Shown: one piece after another, positions 9,674 through 17,254 of the stretch | How the letters are laid out: every line of letters starts with the position of its first letter | Numbering within the stretch: position 1 is the first letter of the stretch | Origin: a virus | DNA: 38,395 nucleotides | Virus record (IMG/VR): IMGVR_UViG_3300028835_001162 | Span: 1-38,395 of that record | Strand: one strand, 5' to 3' | Notes under the pieces: model-generated | What the model was told of the DNA's origin: nothing | The model's input: the letters and a program-made list of their open reading frames with translations, nothing else | Database searches by the model: none | Made by a program: the position numbers and the translations under genes

Positions 9674-9727
9674 TAGAGAGATAGATTATCGCGAATCGAA
9701 AAGAGTCATCCTAACTCCTTCTCTCTA
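9674..9727 (+). ncRNA. HNH-linked three-way-junction element, copy 2
   Basis: Outer stem TAGAGAGA/TCTCTCTA, then P2 with stem GAT/ATC and loop TATCGCGA, GAAAA, and P3 GAGT/ACTC with loop CATCCTA. It begins 12 bases after the stop of the tail hub gene; the sequence from that stop (TAAAATCAATAACTTAGAG) recurs at 33344, 32988 and 36433. The HNH ATG is 36 bases downstream. Confidence 0.6.
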
Positions 9728-9762
9728 TTATTTTAGGAATATAAATCTTAGGAGGATTTATT

Positions 9763-10371
9763 ATGAATTATTATGAAAATAGAAATTTACAAGATTTAGA
9801 CGGAGAAATTTGGAAAACGATAGAAGAATATCCAGATTATAAAATTTCATCTTTTGGACGAATTAAAAGAGTAATTCCAGACAAATGGAATCATAAATTG
9901 AAAATATTATCACAACATAAAGATAGAGATGGATATTTACTTGTTGGTTTATCTAAAAATAAAAAGGGTAAAACTGAAAAAGTTCACAGATTATTATTTG
10001 AAACTTTCATTGGAGAAATTCCAGAAGGATTTGTCATTCATCATATAAATTTTACAAAAGATAATTATTTAGGTAATTTCGAGTTGATGTTAATACTTGA
10101 TCACGACAGTTTACACAAATCTGGTAAAAATCATCCGTTATATGGAAAAAAACATTCTATTGAATCAAAAAATAAAAATAGAAATTCACATTTAGGAAAA
10201 TATATCGGAGAAAATAATCCAGCATCAATATTAAAAGAACAAGAAGTTATTCAAATAAAATTATTATTAGATGAAGGAATATTAACTCAAAGAGAAATTG
10301 GAGGAATGTTTGGAGTTAGTAGATCAGCAATTTCAAATATAAAAAATGGAAGAACTTGGAAATATATCTAA
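9763..10371 (+). CDS. Free-standing HNH homing endonuclease
   Basis: 202 residues: NUMOD4-like N-terminus (GEIWKTIEEYPDYKISSFGR), HNH core with H93-H94 (VIHHINFTKDN), a shorter NUMOD3 part (GKNHPLYGKKHSIESK) and a C-terminal HTH (TQREIGGMFGVSRSAISNIK) ending RTWKYI. The pair HHIN replaces the HHID of most siblings, and FTKDNYLGN replaces the usual NPxNNxLxN, so this is one of the more diverged copies, but the core residues remain. It sits between the tail hub and tailspike genes. RBS TTAGGAGG. Confidence 0.9.
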   Translation: MNYYENRNLQDLDGEIWKTIEEYPDYKISSFGRIKRVIPDKWNHKLKILSQHKDRDGYLLVGLSKNKKGKTEKVHRLLFETFIGEIPEGFVIHHINFTKDNYLGNFELMLILDHDSLHKSGKNHPLYGKKHSIESKNKNRNSHLGKYIGENNPASILKEQEVIQIKLLLDEGILTQREIGGMFGVSRSAISNIKNGRTWKYI

Positions 10372-10411
10372 TTTCATAGAGGCCAGTAAAAAAAAATGAA
10401 GGAATAACAAA

Positions 10412-10549
10412 ATGATTATATCAAGAAATGAATTAGAAATTTATAATCAATCAATCATAAAATCAAAATTTGATGAGTTAGAAGAAAAAATTAAATATTT
10501 AGAAAAAACACTTCAAAAAATGAAGGAAAATAAAAATGGAAAAAAATGA
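10412..10549 (+). CDS. Small coiled-coil protein, 45 aa
   Basis: ATG 10412 to TGA 10547, encoding MIISRNELEIYNQSIIKSKF and a helical, Lys/Glu-rich remainder with leucine/isoleucine heptad spacing (FDELEEKIKYLEKTLQKMKE). RBS GAAGGA lies ten bases upstream. It overlaps the next start (ATG 10536) by 14 bases, which suggests translational coupling. Function unknown; position before the tailspike suggests a virion or chaperone role, or an early moron. Confidence 0.5.
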   Translation: MIISRNELEIYNQSIIKSKFDELEEKIKYLEKTLQKMKENKNGKK

Positions 10550-10718
10550 TCAAGTAAAAATATCAGAAATTTTAGTTAGTATTCTTAATGACAATATCGG
10601 AAATCGGCTAAGTCAAACATTGGCTATAGGTATTTTAAATGTCTTTAACCAGCATTTAAATAAATTAATTGAAGAAGATAAAGAAAAAGATATTAAAGAA
10701 GAAAATTATAATAAATAA
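10536..10718 (+). CDS. Small helical protein, 60 aa, unknown
   Basis: 60 residues, MEKNDQVKISEILVSILNDN then a helical region and an acidic/basic tail (EEDKEKDIKEENYNK). The start overlaps the end of the preceding 45-residue gene, and GAAGGAAAA upstream is a fair RBS. No family recognised; the two adjacent small genes are probably co-translated. Confidence 0.5.
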   Translation: MEKNDQVKISEILVSILNDNIGNRLSQTLAIGILNVFNQHLNKLIEEDKEKDIKEENYNK

Positions 10719-10780
10719 AGTTTACTTCGTTATACAATTTCTACCATAAAAACTAAAAGAAGTTGGAAAAATATTTATAA
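10716..10780 (+). pseudogene. Remnant of an HNH endonuclease gene 3' end
   Basis: The gene-free stretch before the tailspike reads ACAATTTCTACCATAAAAAC from 10734, then TAAAAGAAGTTGGAAAAATA. Translated, this is TISTIKTKRSWKNIYK, which matches the C-terminal helix of the intact HNH genes (TISAIKTGRNWKHIK). The part before it (AAAGTTTACTTCGTTATACA) resembles the 36695 gene (AAAGTTTCTCAATATACA) but is out of frame. Only the last ~20 codons survive, so this is probably a scar of a lost or displaced HNH gene. Confidence 0.6.
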
Positions 10781-10807
10781 ACAATTTTATAAGGAGGTGA
10801 AATAATA

Positions 10808-13096
10808 ATGCCTATAAAATCATATCGCCGCACATTATTGATTGGGGGGAGTGATTCGGCACTTGATGGAATTTCTGGCGCGATACTCGCAGACGGTGAT
10901 ATATGTTCCGTATATTTAAGTGGAACTGAGAATCTTTATTTCTATCGGCTCGATTCTGATAGTAATTTACCAGAAGATTCACCAAATGTTATTACTCCAG
11001 ATGACTCACCTGGAAGTAAACGTTTTATTTTGCAGGAGATATATACAAAAACCGATTTATTTGAACTTGGAGATATTGTAAGTATCGGAAATTATAATAA
11101 CAATTTATCTACTGCAATAAATACAATTGATTCAATAACTGTGATTCTTGTAATTAATACGGAAATATCATTAACTGATAATGTTACAGTTCCAGATAAT
11201 ATCACATTATGGTTCACTCGTTCTGGTTCAATTAATTTAGGAAATTACGATTTAACAATTAATGGAAATATAAAAGCTGATTATCATCAAATTTTTAATT
11301 ATAATGGTAGTGGGGAAGTTTTCATTGATATTATTGATGAAGTTTATCCTCAATGGTGGGGTGCAATTGGAGATTCTACTACTGATTGTACAATATCAAT
11401 TCAAAGTGCTATAAACTCTATCTCTTATAATAGCGAAAGTGGGACAAAAATAACTGGTACTGTGAAATTAATATCAGGAATCTATTATGTTGATTCTATT
11501 GAGATAAAACCAAGGATGATATTAGAAGGAAATGGAATGTTAAATTCCATATTAACAAATGATAGTACATCAGATTCCACATCTATTATTACTATTCAAC
11601 AGGGATTAATTCCACCAGTTGCATCATTCGATGAAACATATGGAAAATATTATATAAAAGATCTAGGGATTGAAACTAATGGTAACTCTGGAATATCTTT
11701 TTACGGTGGCAGTTGTTCAATGTCTAAGGTTGAAAATATTTTCATTAGAAATATTGGAAATCAAGGAAGTAGCGTAGGCGTATTGTGGTCCAATACCGAA
11801 AATACAGATGCTCCATTTGGTGAATATTATTCCGGTTATTGGAACATGATGGAAAATATTCAAATTGAAAATTTTTACAAAGGAATATCCTGTATAAATC
11901 AAACAACTGATCTGAAAATTCATGGTGGACTGATTTTCAATAATTTCATTGGAATTGATTTAGCGAAATGCACATTAATTGATATTTGTACCGCCATACA
12001 AAATGGGTCTCAAAGTTTTGGCAATCAAGATAATGCCATTGGGATTCAAATAGGACGATTAGGAGATACAAAGGTAATAAATGTTCATGGAACAAGAATA
12101 GAACTTCAGGGGGATCACACACATCACATTTTATTTGACAGCACTTCGGCCATTGAGAGAATAACGTTTGAAGGTAATGGACATGTTGTATATTCTGACG
12201 GAATAAAATTCGATGGTATATCTAATTCAAATGTTAGTAAAGTGTATATAAATGAACAAGAATACATCGCTACAGATAAGGAAATTGTTTCTTCGAATAC
12301 CAATGACGAAGGAGAAGTGTCAATTTCTGGAGGTCAAATAACCAGTTATTCACACGGAAGTTATTCAAAATGGTATGGAAAAAATCATGCTATATATCCT
12401 GGATGGATACGAGATAATTTGCCAGAAGATGGGCATAAAAGACTGTATATAAACGGTACGCTGAAACATAGACAAGATAATACAAGTTTTGTAACAGAAA
12501 ATTGTAAATTCTCTTTTCGTGGTAGCCAAAAACTGACCGAAAATGACACAACACCTTCCGTGGCTTTGGGAAACTTTTTCTATTTTCAAAATTCTGTAGC
12601 CACAACAGTTACTCAGCTCGATGATGGGATGTCGGGTCAAATGTTATTTATTCGCTTTCAGGATAATATTACAACTATTGATTTCGAAACCGGAGTAAAC
12701 TTTATAGGAAATGGCGGAATAAATTGGAAACCGGTTGCTGGTGGTTATATGATAGCATATAATGATGGAGTGCGATGGAATTGTATATGTATAGGAAAAC
12801 CACAAGATAATTTACAATATTTCGGGGATGCAGATGCTCATCCTAGTGTTGAAACAGATCAGAAATTATACGTTTATGATTCAACTAATGTTATCACCGT
12901 TACAAATTTTCATGATGGATATATAGGACAGCGCATAACGGTAGTTTTTTACGATGATAATAAAACAATTGATTTCACTGGAGCGTCTCTGTATGGAAAC
13001 GAAGGTGTTGATTGGGATCCAGAAATAAACGATCATATGACTTGTGTATTCGATGGATCAAATTGGTACTGTGATATTTCAGATAATACAGCATAA
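10808..13096 (+). CDS. Tailspike / receptor-binding protein with pectate-lyase-like beta-helix
   Basis: 762 residues. The N-terminal ~80 residues resemble a tail-attachment domain (GGSDSALDGISGAILADGD). The EVYPQWWGAIGDSTTDCTIS motif near residue 177 is the usual entry to a phage right-handed parallel beta-helix of the pectin-lyase-like fold. The helix runs to about 550. Two similar tip modules follow at about 604-665 and 701-758 (DDGMSGQMLFIRF / HDGYIGQRITVVF; each with IDF, G-G-WxP and D-G-W motifs). Such spikes bind and often cleave host surface polysaccharide. AAGGAGGTGA precedes the ATG. Whether it is enzymatic cannot be told by eye. Confidence 0.85.
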   Translation: MPIKSYRRTLLIGGSDSALDGISGAILADGDICSVYLSGTENLYFYRLDSDSNLPEDSPNVITPDDSPGSKRFILQEIYTKTDLFELGDIVSIGNYNNNLSTAINTIDSITVILVINTEISLTDNVTVPDNITLWFTRSGSINLGNYDLTINGNIKADYHQIFNYNGSGEVFIDIIDEVYPQWWGAIGDSTTDCTISIQSAINSISYNSESGTKITGTVKLISGIYYVDSIEIKPRMILEGNGMLNSILTNDSTSDSTSIITIQQGLIPPVASFDETYGKYYIKDLGIETNGNSGISFYGGSCSMSKVENIFIRNIGNQGSSVGVLWSNTENTDAPFGEYYSGYWNMMENIQIENFYKGISCINQTTDLKIHGGLIFNNFIGIDLAKCTLIDICTAIQNGSQSFGNQDNAIGIQIGRLGDTKVINVHGTRIELQGDHTHHILFDSTSAIERITFEGNGHVVYSDGIKFDGISNSNVSKVYINEQEYIATDKEIVSSNTNDEGEVSISGGQITSYSHGSYSKWYGKNHAIYPGWIRDNLPEDGHKRLYINGTLKHRQDNTSFVTENCKFSFRGSQKLTENDTTPSVALGNFFYFQNSVATTVTQLDDGMSGQMLFIRFQDNITTIDFETGVNFIGNGGINWKPVAGGYMIAYNDGVRWNCICIGKPQDNLQYFGDADAHPSVETDQKLYVYDSTNVITVTNFHDGYIGQRITVVFYDDNKTIDFTGASLYGNEGVDWDPEINDHMTCVFDGSNWYCDISDNTA

Positions 13097-13163
13097 TGGA
13101 ATTTCATTTCATTCAATTAAATAAACTTCATTTAACAATTTAACATAAAAAGGAAATAAAAAT

Positions 13164-13721
13164 ATGATTTTAGAAGATGGAACCGGGACTGGAAAAAAAG
13201 CAGGGATAACTAATACAAATTTATTAAAAGTTTTATCGTATAATTTTGAGTTCGAACATTATGCAAATCATACATTGAATAGTTCGTATAGTGTTGTATT
13301 TAATCAAACCCCAGATGATAATGGAATATTTTTATATCTTAAGAATACAGATGATGACAGTTTATCGGTATCGGCTATAACAATATATTGCGACACTACA
13401 GGAATTGTTGAAATTAGATTGGGTCAAACTGGAACACCCGTTAACGGAACAGATAATACTCCTTCCAATAGAACAGCCGGAACCGCAAATACAGCAGATT
13501 GTGATTGTGAAGTTGGAGATAATATAACTGGTTTAAGTGGAGGAAACGTAGTTGATAGGATATATTGTCTTGGTAGTACATTTGGATCTAAAAAATATAT
13601 ATGGAGAAGTGGATTATTGTTACCAAAAAATACAACATTGACATTGAATACTCAAGCTAATAGTCCTGTTGAAATATGGGGAACGTTATCCATATACTTC
13701 CATGATCACGAAGATGAATAA
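13164..13721 (+). CDS. Putative virion structural protein, 185 aa
   Basis: Begins MILEDGTGTGKKAGITNTNL, a pattern seen at the start of phage head and tail accessory proteins, and is beta-rich with many Thr/Asn/Gly residues (VGDNITGLSGGNVVDRIY, LNTQANSPVEIWGTLSIYF). RBS AAAAAGGAAA. It lies between the tailspike and fibre-like genes, so a fibre, decoration or tail-tip accessory role is likely. No family recognised with certainty. Confidence 0.65.
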   Translation: MILEDGTGTGKKAGITNTNLLKVLSYNFEFEHYANHTLNSSYSVVFNQTPDDNGIFLYLKNTDDDSLSVSAITIYCDTTGIVEIRLGQTGTPVNGTDNTPSNRTAGTANTADCDCEVGDNITGLSGGNVVDRIYCLGSTFGSKKYIWRSGLLLPKNTTLTLNTQANSPVEIWGTLSIYFHDHEDE

Positions 13722-13743
13722 ATAAATAATTGTATTCTTTAAC

Positions 13744-13799
13744 AGAGATAGATAGAGAATCTAGACTCGAAAAGTAGACTCTTCCTACCTTCTATCTCT
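13744..13799 (+). ncRNA. HNH-linked three-way-junction element, copy 3
   Basis: Outer stem AGAGATAGA (13744-13752) with TCTATCTCT (13791-13799). P2 is GAG/CTC with loop AATCTAGA, then GAAAA, then P3 GTAG/CTAC with loop ACTCTTC. The P2 hairpin GAGAATCTAGACTCGA is identical to that of copy 7 (36596-36648), although the outer stems differ. The HNH ATG is 44 bases downstream. Confidence 0.6.
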
Positions 13800-13842
13800 A
13801 ATTTAATTTAGAAGAGAAAACTATTGATAGAGGAGTTTAAAA

Positions 13843-14478
13843 ATGGAAAAAGAAATATGGAAAGAAATTGAAGGGTATGAAGATTATTTTGTAAGTAATT
13901 TTGGAATGATAAAAAGTTTTAAAGGAAAAGATATTAATGGAAATATATTATCACAAAGTAAAAATTCAAGTGGATATTTTGTTGTTAAATTATATAAAAA
14001 TGGAAAACCAAAACCTGAAAGAATTCACAATCTATTATTTGAAACTTTTAATAATATAAAATTAAAGAAAAATGAATGCATTCATCATATTGATAAAAAT
14101 CCATTGAATAATAATTTAAATAATTTACAAAAGATGACAAATTCTGAACATATAAGTTTACATCACAAAGATAAAATTGTTTCTGAAAAATCAAAACAAT
14201 TAATGAGTGAAACTAGAAAAGAAAAATTCAAAAATGGAGAATTGAATCAAAAAAGTGAAAATAATTCATTTTATGGAAAAAAACATTCAGAAGAATCTAA
14301 AAAATTAACAAGTGAAAAAATGTCTGGAGAAAATGGTCCTAATGTAAAATTAATAAATCAACAAGTTATCGAAATTAGAGAATCAAACCTATCCCAAATA
14401 AAACTCGCAAAATTGTACAAAGTTCATCCAGCAACAATTTCATTAATAAAAAATAATAAAACATGGAAACATAAATAA
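13843..14478 (+). CDS. Free-standing HNH homing endonuclease
   Basis: 211 residues beginning MEKEIWKEIEGYEDYFVSNF, shorter at the N-terminus than the MNYYxN-type siblings. HNH core H81-H82 (CIHHIDKNPLNNNLNN) is followed by NUMOD3-like segments (SFYGKKHSEESKKL, MSGENGPNVKL) and an HTH tail (LSQIKLAKLYKVHPATISLI) ending KTWKHK. A spacer of extra Glu/Lys-rich residues lies between the core and the NUMOD3 part. RBS AGAGGAG. It lies between two virion genes and appears intact. Confidence 0.9.
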   Translation: MEKEIWKEIEGYEDYFVSNFGMIKSFKGKDINGNILSQSKNSSGYFVVKLYKNGKPKPERIHNLLFETFNNIKLKKNECIHHIDKNPLNNNLNNLQKMTNSEHISLHHKDKIVSEKSKQLMSETRKEKFKNGELNQKSENNSFYGKKHSEESKKLTSEKMSGENGPNVKLINQQVIEIRESNLSQIKLAKLYKVHPATISLIKNNKTWKHK

Positions 14479-14493
14479 AGGAGGTGAATATTA

Positions 14494-15606
14494 TTGATAA
14501 AATCTTTTATTACAGATCCCAGTGACGATAAACAGGCACACATAAATACACAGGATAAATTAAATGGTCTTATTGTCTCTACGAGAGAACTGAAAGAATA
14601 TAAATTCGATAATAAATTTTTCACATCAGATGATTTCGGAATTAATATGAATATCTCAGCTACTGTTCCAATTGAAAATGAAGAGCTAATTTATAATGAA
14701 AATGCCGGAACTCCCACCGAATGGGATACATCAGTTGTCGGAGGAGGACCGCTGTTTGATTTTACATCAACGTCACAAGTATACAATGGAAATTATTCGA
14801 TAGATGCAACTTTAACAATTGCAAATAGTGTTATGCAACTATATAGATCATCAACAATAGATTTAAATGGTTATCAATTTCTAACTGGATATATTTATAT
14901 TACTGGTTGGTCGAGTGTATCATTTCAAAATGTCTCATTCTATGGTTGGAATACAAATACAAGTACCATAGTAGGAAATTCTGTTAATATTAGTAATTAT
15001 ATTAATTTTGCAAATCTTAATACATGGCAAAAATTCGTAATTCCGTTATCTGACATGGGTTTAACCGAAAAAATAATTGATGCTATTAGGATTGAAACTC
15101 TTGATGTAGGCCCTGGAATTCCTCCAAATTACTATTTAGATCTCATTAATTTAGAAGGATCATCGTCTCCCGATTCGACTGGAATTGTCGAATATAAAAT
15201 TATAGCAGAACCAAATACTTATTCCCATGTGTGTAATATTGGTATGACAATTGTAGGAGAATACGACAGCACACTATCAGACGGTACGTTGCACAATATT
15301 CCAATTAATTCTTTTCTGAATGTTTCCGAATTAGAAAATGGAATTCTTTTTGTGATTGTTCAGGATAATAGTACTATGTTTAGTGCTGTATTCAATAACT
15401 TATTTGATTTGCTATCTTTAACAGCATCCAATATAACTTCAAGTGGATATGACGGAACATATACATGGGTTAAAATAAATATTCCATTCGTCGAACCAAT
15501 AAAATTAAAGCCAAATTTAGATAAGATATCAATATTTATAAGAGATGATTTATCTGATCTGAATGGTTTCAGAATGTATGCTTGTTGTCGGTGTGAGGAT
15601 ACATAG
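14494..15606 (+). CDS. Putative virion protein with carbohydrate-binding-like jelly roll (TTG start)
   Basis: 370 residues. TTG 14494 is set by AAGGAGGTGA at 14479-14488. The middle region has the pattern of a galactose-binding-like jelly roll: IDLNGYQFLTGYIYITGWSS, then NTWQKFVIPLSDMG and YYLDLINLEGS. This is typical of carbohydrate-binding modules in which strands end in a YxLDxI motif. The C-terminal third is a separate beta-rich domain. Position between tailspike and fibre genes supports a host-attachment or virion-surface role. The fold call is by pattern only. Confidence 0.6.
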   Translation: MIKSFITDPSDDKQAHINTQDKLNGLIVSTRELKEYKFDNKFFTSDDFGINMNISATVPIENEELIYNENAGTPTEWDTSVVGGGPLFDFTSTSQVYNGNYSIDATLTIANSVMQLYRSSTIDLNGYQFLTGYIYITGWSSVSFQNVSFYGWNTNTSTIVGNSVNISNYINFANLNTWQKFVIPLSDMGLTEKIIDAIRIETLDVGPGIPPNYYLDLINLEGSSSPDSTGIVEYKIIAEPNTYSHVCNIGMTIVGEYDSTLSDGTLHNIPINSFLNVSELENGILFVIVQDNSTMFSAVFNNLFDLLSLTASNITSSGYDGTYTWVKINIPFVEPIKLKPNLDKISIFIRDDLSDLNGFRMYACCRCEDT

Positions 15607-15629
15607 AATCAATTTTAAGCCCTATAATA

Positions 15630-15700
15630 GCCTTTCTCAATCATTATTATTGAGTATAAATATATAGATGTTAACCCTAAGAAACATCGCTTAGAAAGGC
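15630..15700 (+). ncRNA. Pseudoknotted three-way-junction RNA candidate
   Basis: GCCTTTCT (15630-15637) pairs with AGAAAGGC (15693-15700). Inside, CTCAAT/ATTGAG (15636-15641/15649-15654) and GATGTT/AACATC (15667-15672/15683-15688) form two hairpins. The second loop contains CTAAG (15677-15681), complementary to CTTAG (15690-15694) just 3' of the hairpin, giving a 5-bp pseudoknot that competes with or abuts the closing stem. It ends 22 bases before the GAGGAGGTGA of the next gene. Its sequence is unlike the HNH-linked elements. It could be a translational regulator, a processing signal or a small ribozyme; I recognise no known family. Confidence 0.5.
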
Positions 15701-15732
15701 CATCAGACGCCTTAAATGAGGAGGTGATATTA

Positions 15733-16158
15733 TTGCCAAGTACAAGTTCTTGGGTCTTAAATGAAGAAATAAACACAAATATAACGAATGACGAATTAGA
15801 TGTTAATGTAACTAATGAATCCTTAAAAGTTGATGTTACAAATCAGGTAGACGTAAATATTGTGAACGATCCTCTTAATGTTAATATAACGAATGATGAA
15901 ATAAATACTAACATAACAAATGATTCTCTTAATGTTGATGTTACAAATGAAATAGATGTTAATATAACAAATGATATACTAACCACAGAAAACGAAACAA
16001 TTGGAGATATAACTGATTCAGTGTCCATGGATCCTACTGAAGATCTTACTGTTATTAGCCTACTGAAAGGATTGTTAACTGTATACGATGAGAAATTTGA
16101 TGAAATTATTAACGAATTAAAAAAGATGAATGAAAAATTAGAAATATTAGCTGGATAA
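15733..16158 (+). CDS. Putative fibre protein with NVTN-type beta repeats (TTG start)
   Basis: 141 residues if begun at TTG 15733, giving MPSTSSWVLNEE; the GTG at 15724 lies inside the Shine-Dalgarno GAGGAGGTGAT and is not a likely start. The same N-terminus (MPSTSSWILND) begins the 466-residue protein at 24649 with an ATG, which supports this choice. Residues 13-85 are a run of short repeats of the type VDVTNEIDVNITND, suited to a repetitive beta fibre, followed by a helical C-terminus (DEKFDEIINELKKMNEKLEI) that may trimerise it. It is the last late gene before the terminator. Confidence 0.65.
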   Translation: MPSTSSWVLNEEINTNITNDELDVNVTNESLKVDVTNQVDVNIVNDPLNVNITNDEINTNITNDSLNVDVTNEIDVNITNDILTTENETIGDITDSVSMDPTEDLTVISLLKGLLTVYDEKFDEIINELKKMNEKLEILAG

Positions 16159-16190
16159 ATCTCATCTACCATTGTGTAGAAGGAGAAAAG

Positions 16191-16222
16191 AACACCGTCC
16201 TTATTTATATTAGGACGGTGTT
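16191..16222. terminator. Bidirectional hairpin terminator between convergent operons
   Basis: An 11-bp perfect stem AACACCGTCCT/AGGACGGTGTT with a 10-base AT loop, the most GC-rich hairpin nearby. It lies between the last plus-strand late gene (ends 16158) and the end of the minus-strand early operon (16297). Read on the minus strand it is followed by TCTTTTCTCC; on the plus strand by TTGGCC and later T-rich sequence. Confidence 0.75.
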
Positions 16223-16296
16223 TGGCCTCAAAAATTTTTATTTATTTTTAATAAACATTTATGGTGAGATAAATGAAATCTCATTTGTAAACATAA

Positions 16297-16653
16297 TCAC
16301 ATATCTTCTTTTAAATTATCTGGTAATGATAGGTTTATATTTATATCTGAACTTTTCCGATCTTTTGATTTTTCATCTTGTCTCTTTAAAAATAATTCAA
16401 TGGCTTTTATATTGTTTTCCATAGCCATTTCAAATAATTTATCCTCAATTAACCTAATCTTATTATAGGATATTATATTTTTAATAGGCTTAAATGACTT
16501 TGAATCTAATAAAATACGTAAATCTTCAATATCTACATCAATACGAGTCTCAACATATATCTTCATTTGAACATCTAATAAATTTCCATTGCACTCTATT
16601 AATAACTGCTTAATTCTATTTTTTTGATTTTTTATATAATCTTTATATGACAT
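16297..16653 (-). CDS. Possible terminase small subunit
   Basis: 118 residues. The N-terminal half (KNRIKQLLIECNGNLLDVQM ... IDVDIEDLRILLD) looks like a helix-turn-helix. The C-terminal half, IEDKLFEMAMENNIKAIELF followed by LKRQDEKSK, resembles the end of phage small terminase subunits, where a helix of the type (A)L..A...GD..A..FWLK precedes a basic tail. RBS AAAGGAAA. It is the last gene of the minus-strand operon, beyond the repeat-rich origin candidate and far from the large terminase (27444). An origin-binding or regulatory protein is the alternative. Confidence 0.4.
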   Translation of the reverse strand: MSYKDYIKNQKNRIKQLLIECNGNLLDVQMKIYVETRIDVDIEDLRILLDSKSFKPIKNIISYNKIRLIEDKLFEMAMENNIKAIELFLKRQDEKSKDRKSSDININLSLPDNLKEDM

Positions 16654-16706
16654 AATTTTTATTTCCTTTGTCCTCTCGCTCGTAAACTCGCTCCATTATT
16701 CTTGTT

Positions 16707-16752
16707 AATGCGTTCTCGATATAAAACCATCGAGAACTAGAAAAGCAAAAGC
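16707..16752 (+). repeat. Inverted repeat A (46 bp), partner at 17045-17090
   Basis: Perfect reverse complement of 17045-17090. The repeat itself contains a hairpin: GTTCTCGAT (16712-16720) and ATCGAGAAC (16729-16737) around ATAAAACC. Confidence 0.9.
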
Positions 16753-16777
16753 GACTATTCTCACAGGTGTGTTTATG

Positions 16778-16911
16778 TTGATTTTGTACTATCATTGATA
16801 GTTTGTATAGTTTGTATAGTCTTGTAATGTAAATATCTGTATTAATTGATGTTTCAAGACTATCATATGACTATACAAACTATCATTTAAGATATTAATG
16901 ATAGTCTATCA
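16778..16911 (+). repeat. Inverted repeat B (134 bp), partner at 17121-17254
   Basis: Base-for-base reverse complement of 17121-17254 with no mismatch seen. It carries two tandem GTTTGTATAG units, an inverted unit, and TGATAG/CTATCA motifs. Confidence 0.9.
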
Positions 16912-17044
16912 ATATATACAAACTATCCAATTCTTAGCTTATTAAAATATATGTGTTGTTTTTATTAACATAAAACACACACTGTGAAGGTTTTTAGATA
17001 CAAATACGATAGGAGTGATAGGATTAGCACAAAACCACTGACTG

Positions 17045-17090
17045 GCTTTTGCTTTTCTAGTTCTCGATGGTTTTATATCGAGAACGCATT
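17045..17090 (-). repeat. Inverted repeat A' (46 bp)
   Basis: Perfect reverse complement of 16707-16752, separated from it by 292 bases that include repeat B. Confidence 0.9.
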
Positions 17091-17120
17091 CGTAGATTAA
17101 CAACGACCGAAGGGAGTTTA

Positions 17121-17254
17121 TGATAGACTATCATTAATATCTTAAATGATAGTTTGTATAGTCATATGATAGTCTTGAAACATCAATTAATACAGATATT
17201 TACATTACAAGACTATACAAACTATACAAACTATCAATGATAGTACAAAATCAA
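17121..17254 (-). repeat. Inverted repeat B' (134 bp)
   Basis: Perfect reverse complement of 16778-16911. Its last bases overlap the TGA stop codon of the prim-pol/helicase gene (17251-17253), so the repeat ends exactly at the gene border. Confidence 0.9.

Larger units (their letters stand above)
16654..17250. other. Gene-free candidate replication origin with interlocked inverted repeats
   Basis: About 600 bases without a gene, immediately downstream of the prim-pol/helicase gene. It contains two perfect inverted repeat pairs in the order A-B-A'-B', an imperfect third pair (CACAGGTGTGTTTATG at 16762; its inverted form near 16970-16988), and iteron-like copies of GTTTGTATAG: 16801-16810, 16810-16819, inverted 16871-16880, and matching copies in B'. 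AT-rich iterons beside the replication gene are what a phage origin usually looks like. Activity is inferred; no DnaA-box series is obvious. Confidence 0.55.

Noticed and set aside
15724-15732. GTG start for the 15733 gene
   Set aside because: The GTG lies inside the Shine-Dalgarno sequence; the TTG start restores the MPSTSSW N-terminus shared with the 24649 protein.
16218-16424. 68-residue plus-strand ORF
   Set aside because: Overlaps the 118-residue minus-strand gene and the terminator; AT-rich shadow frame without an RBS.
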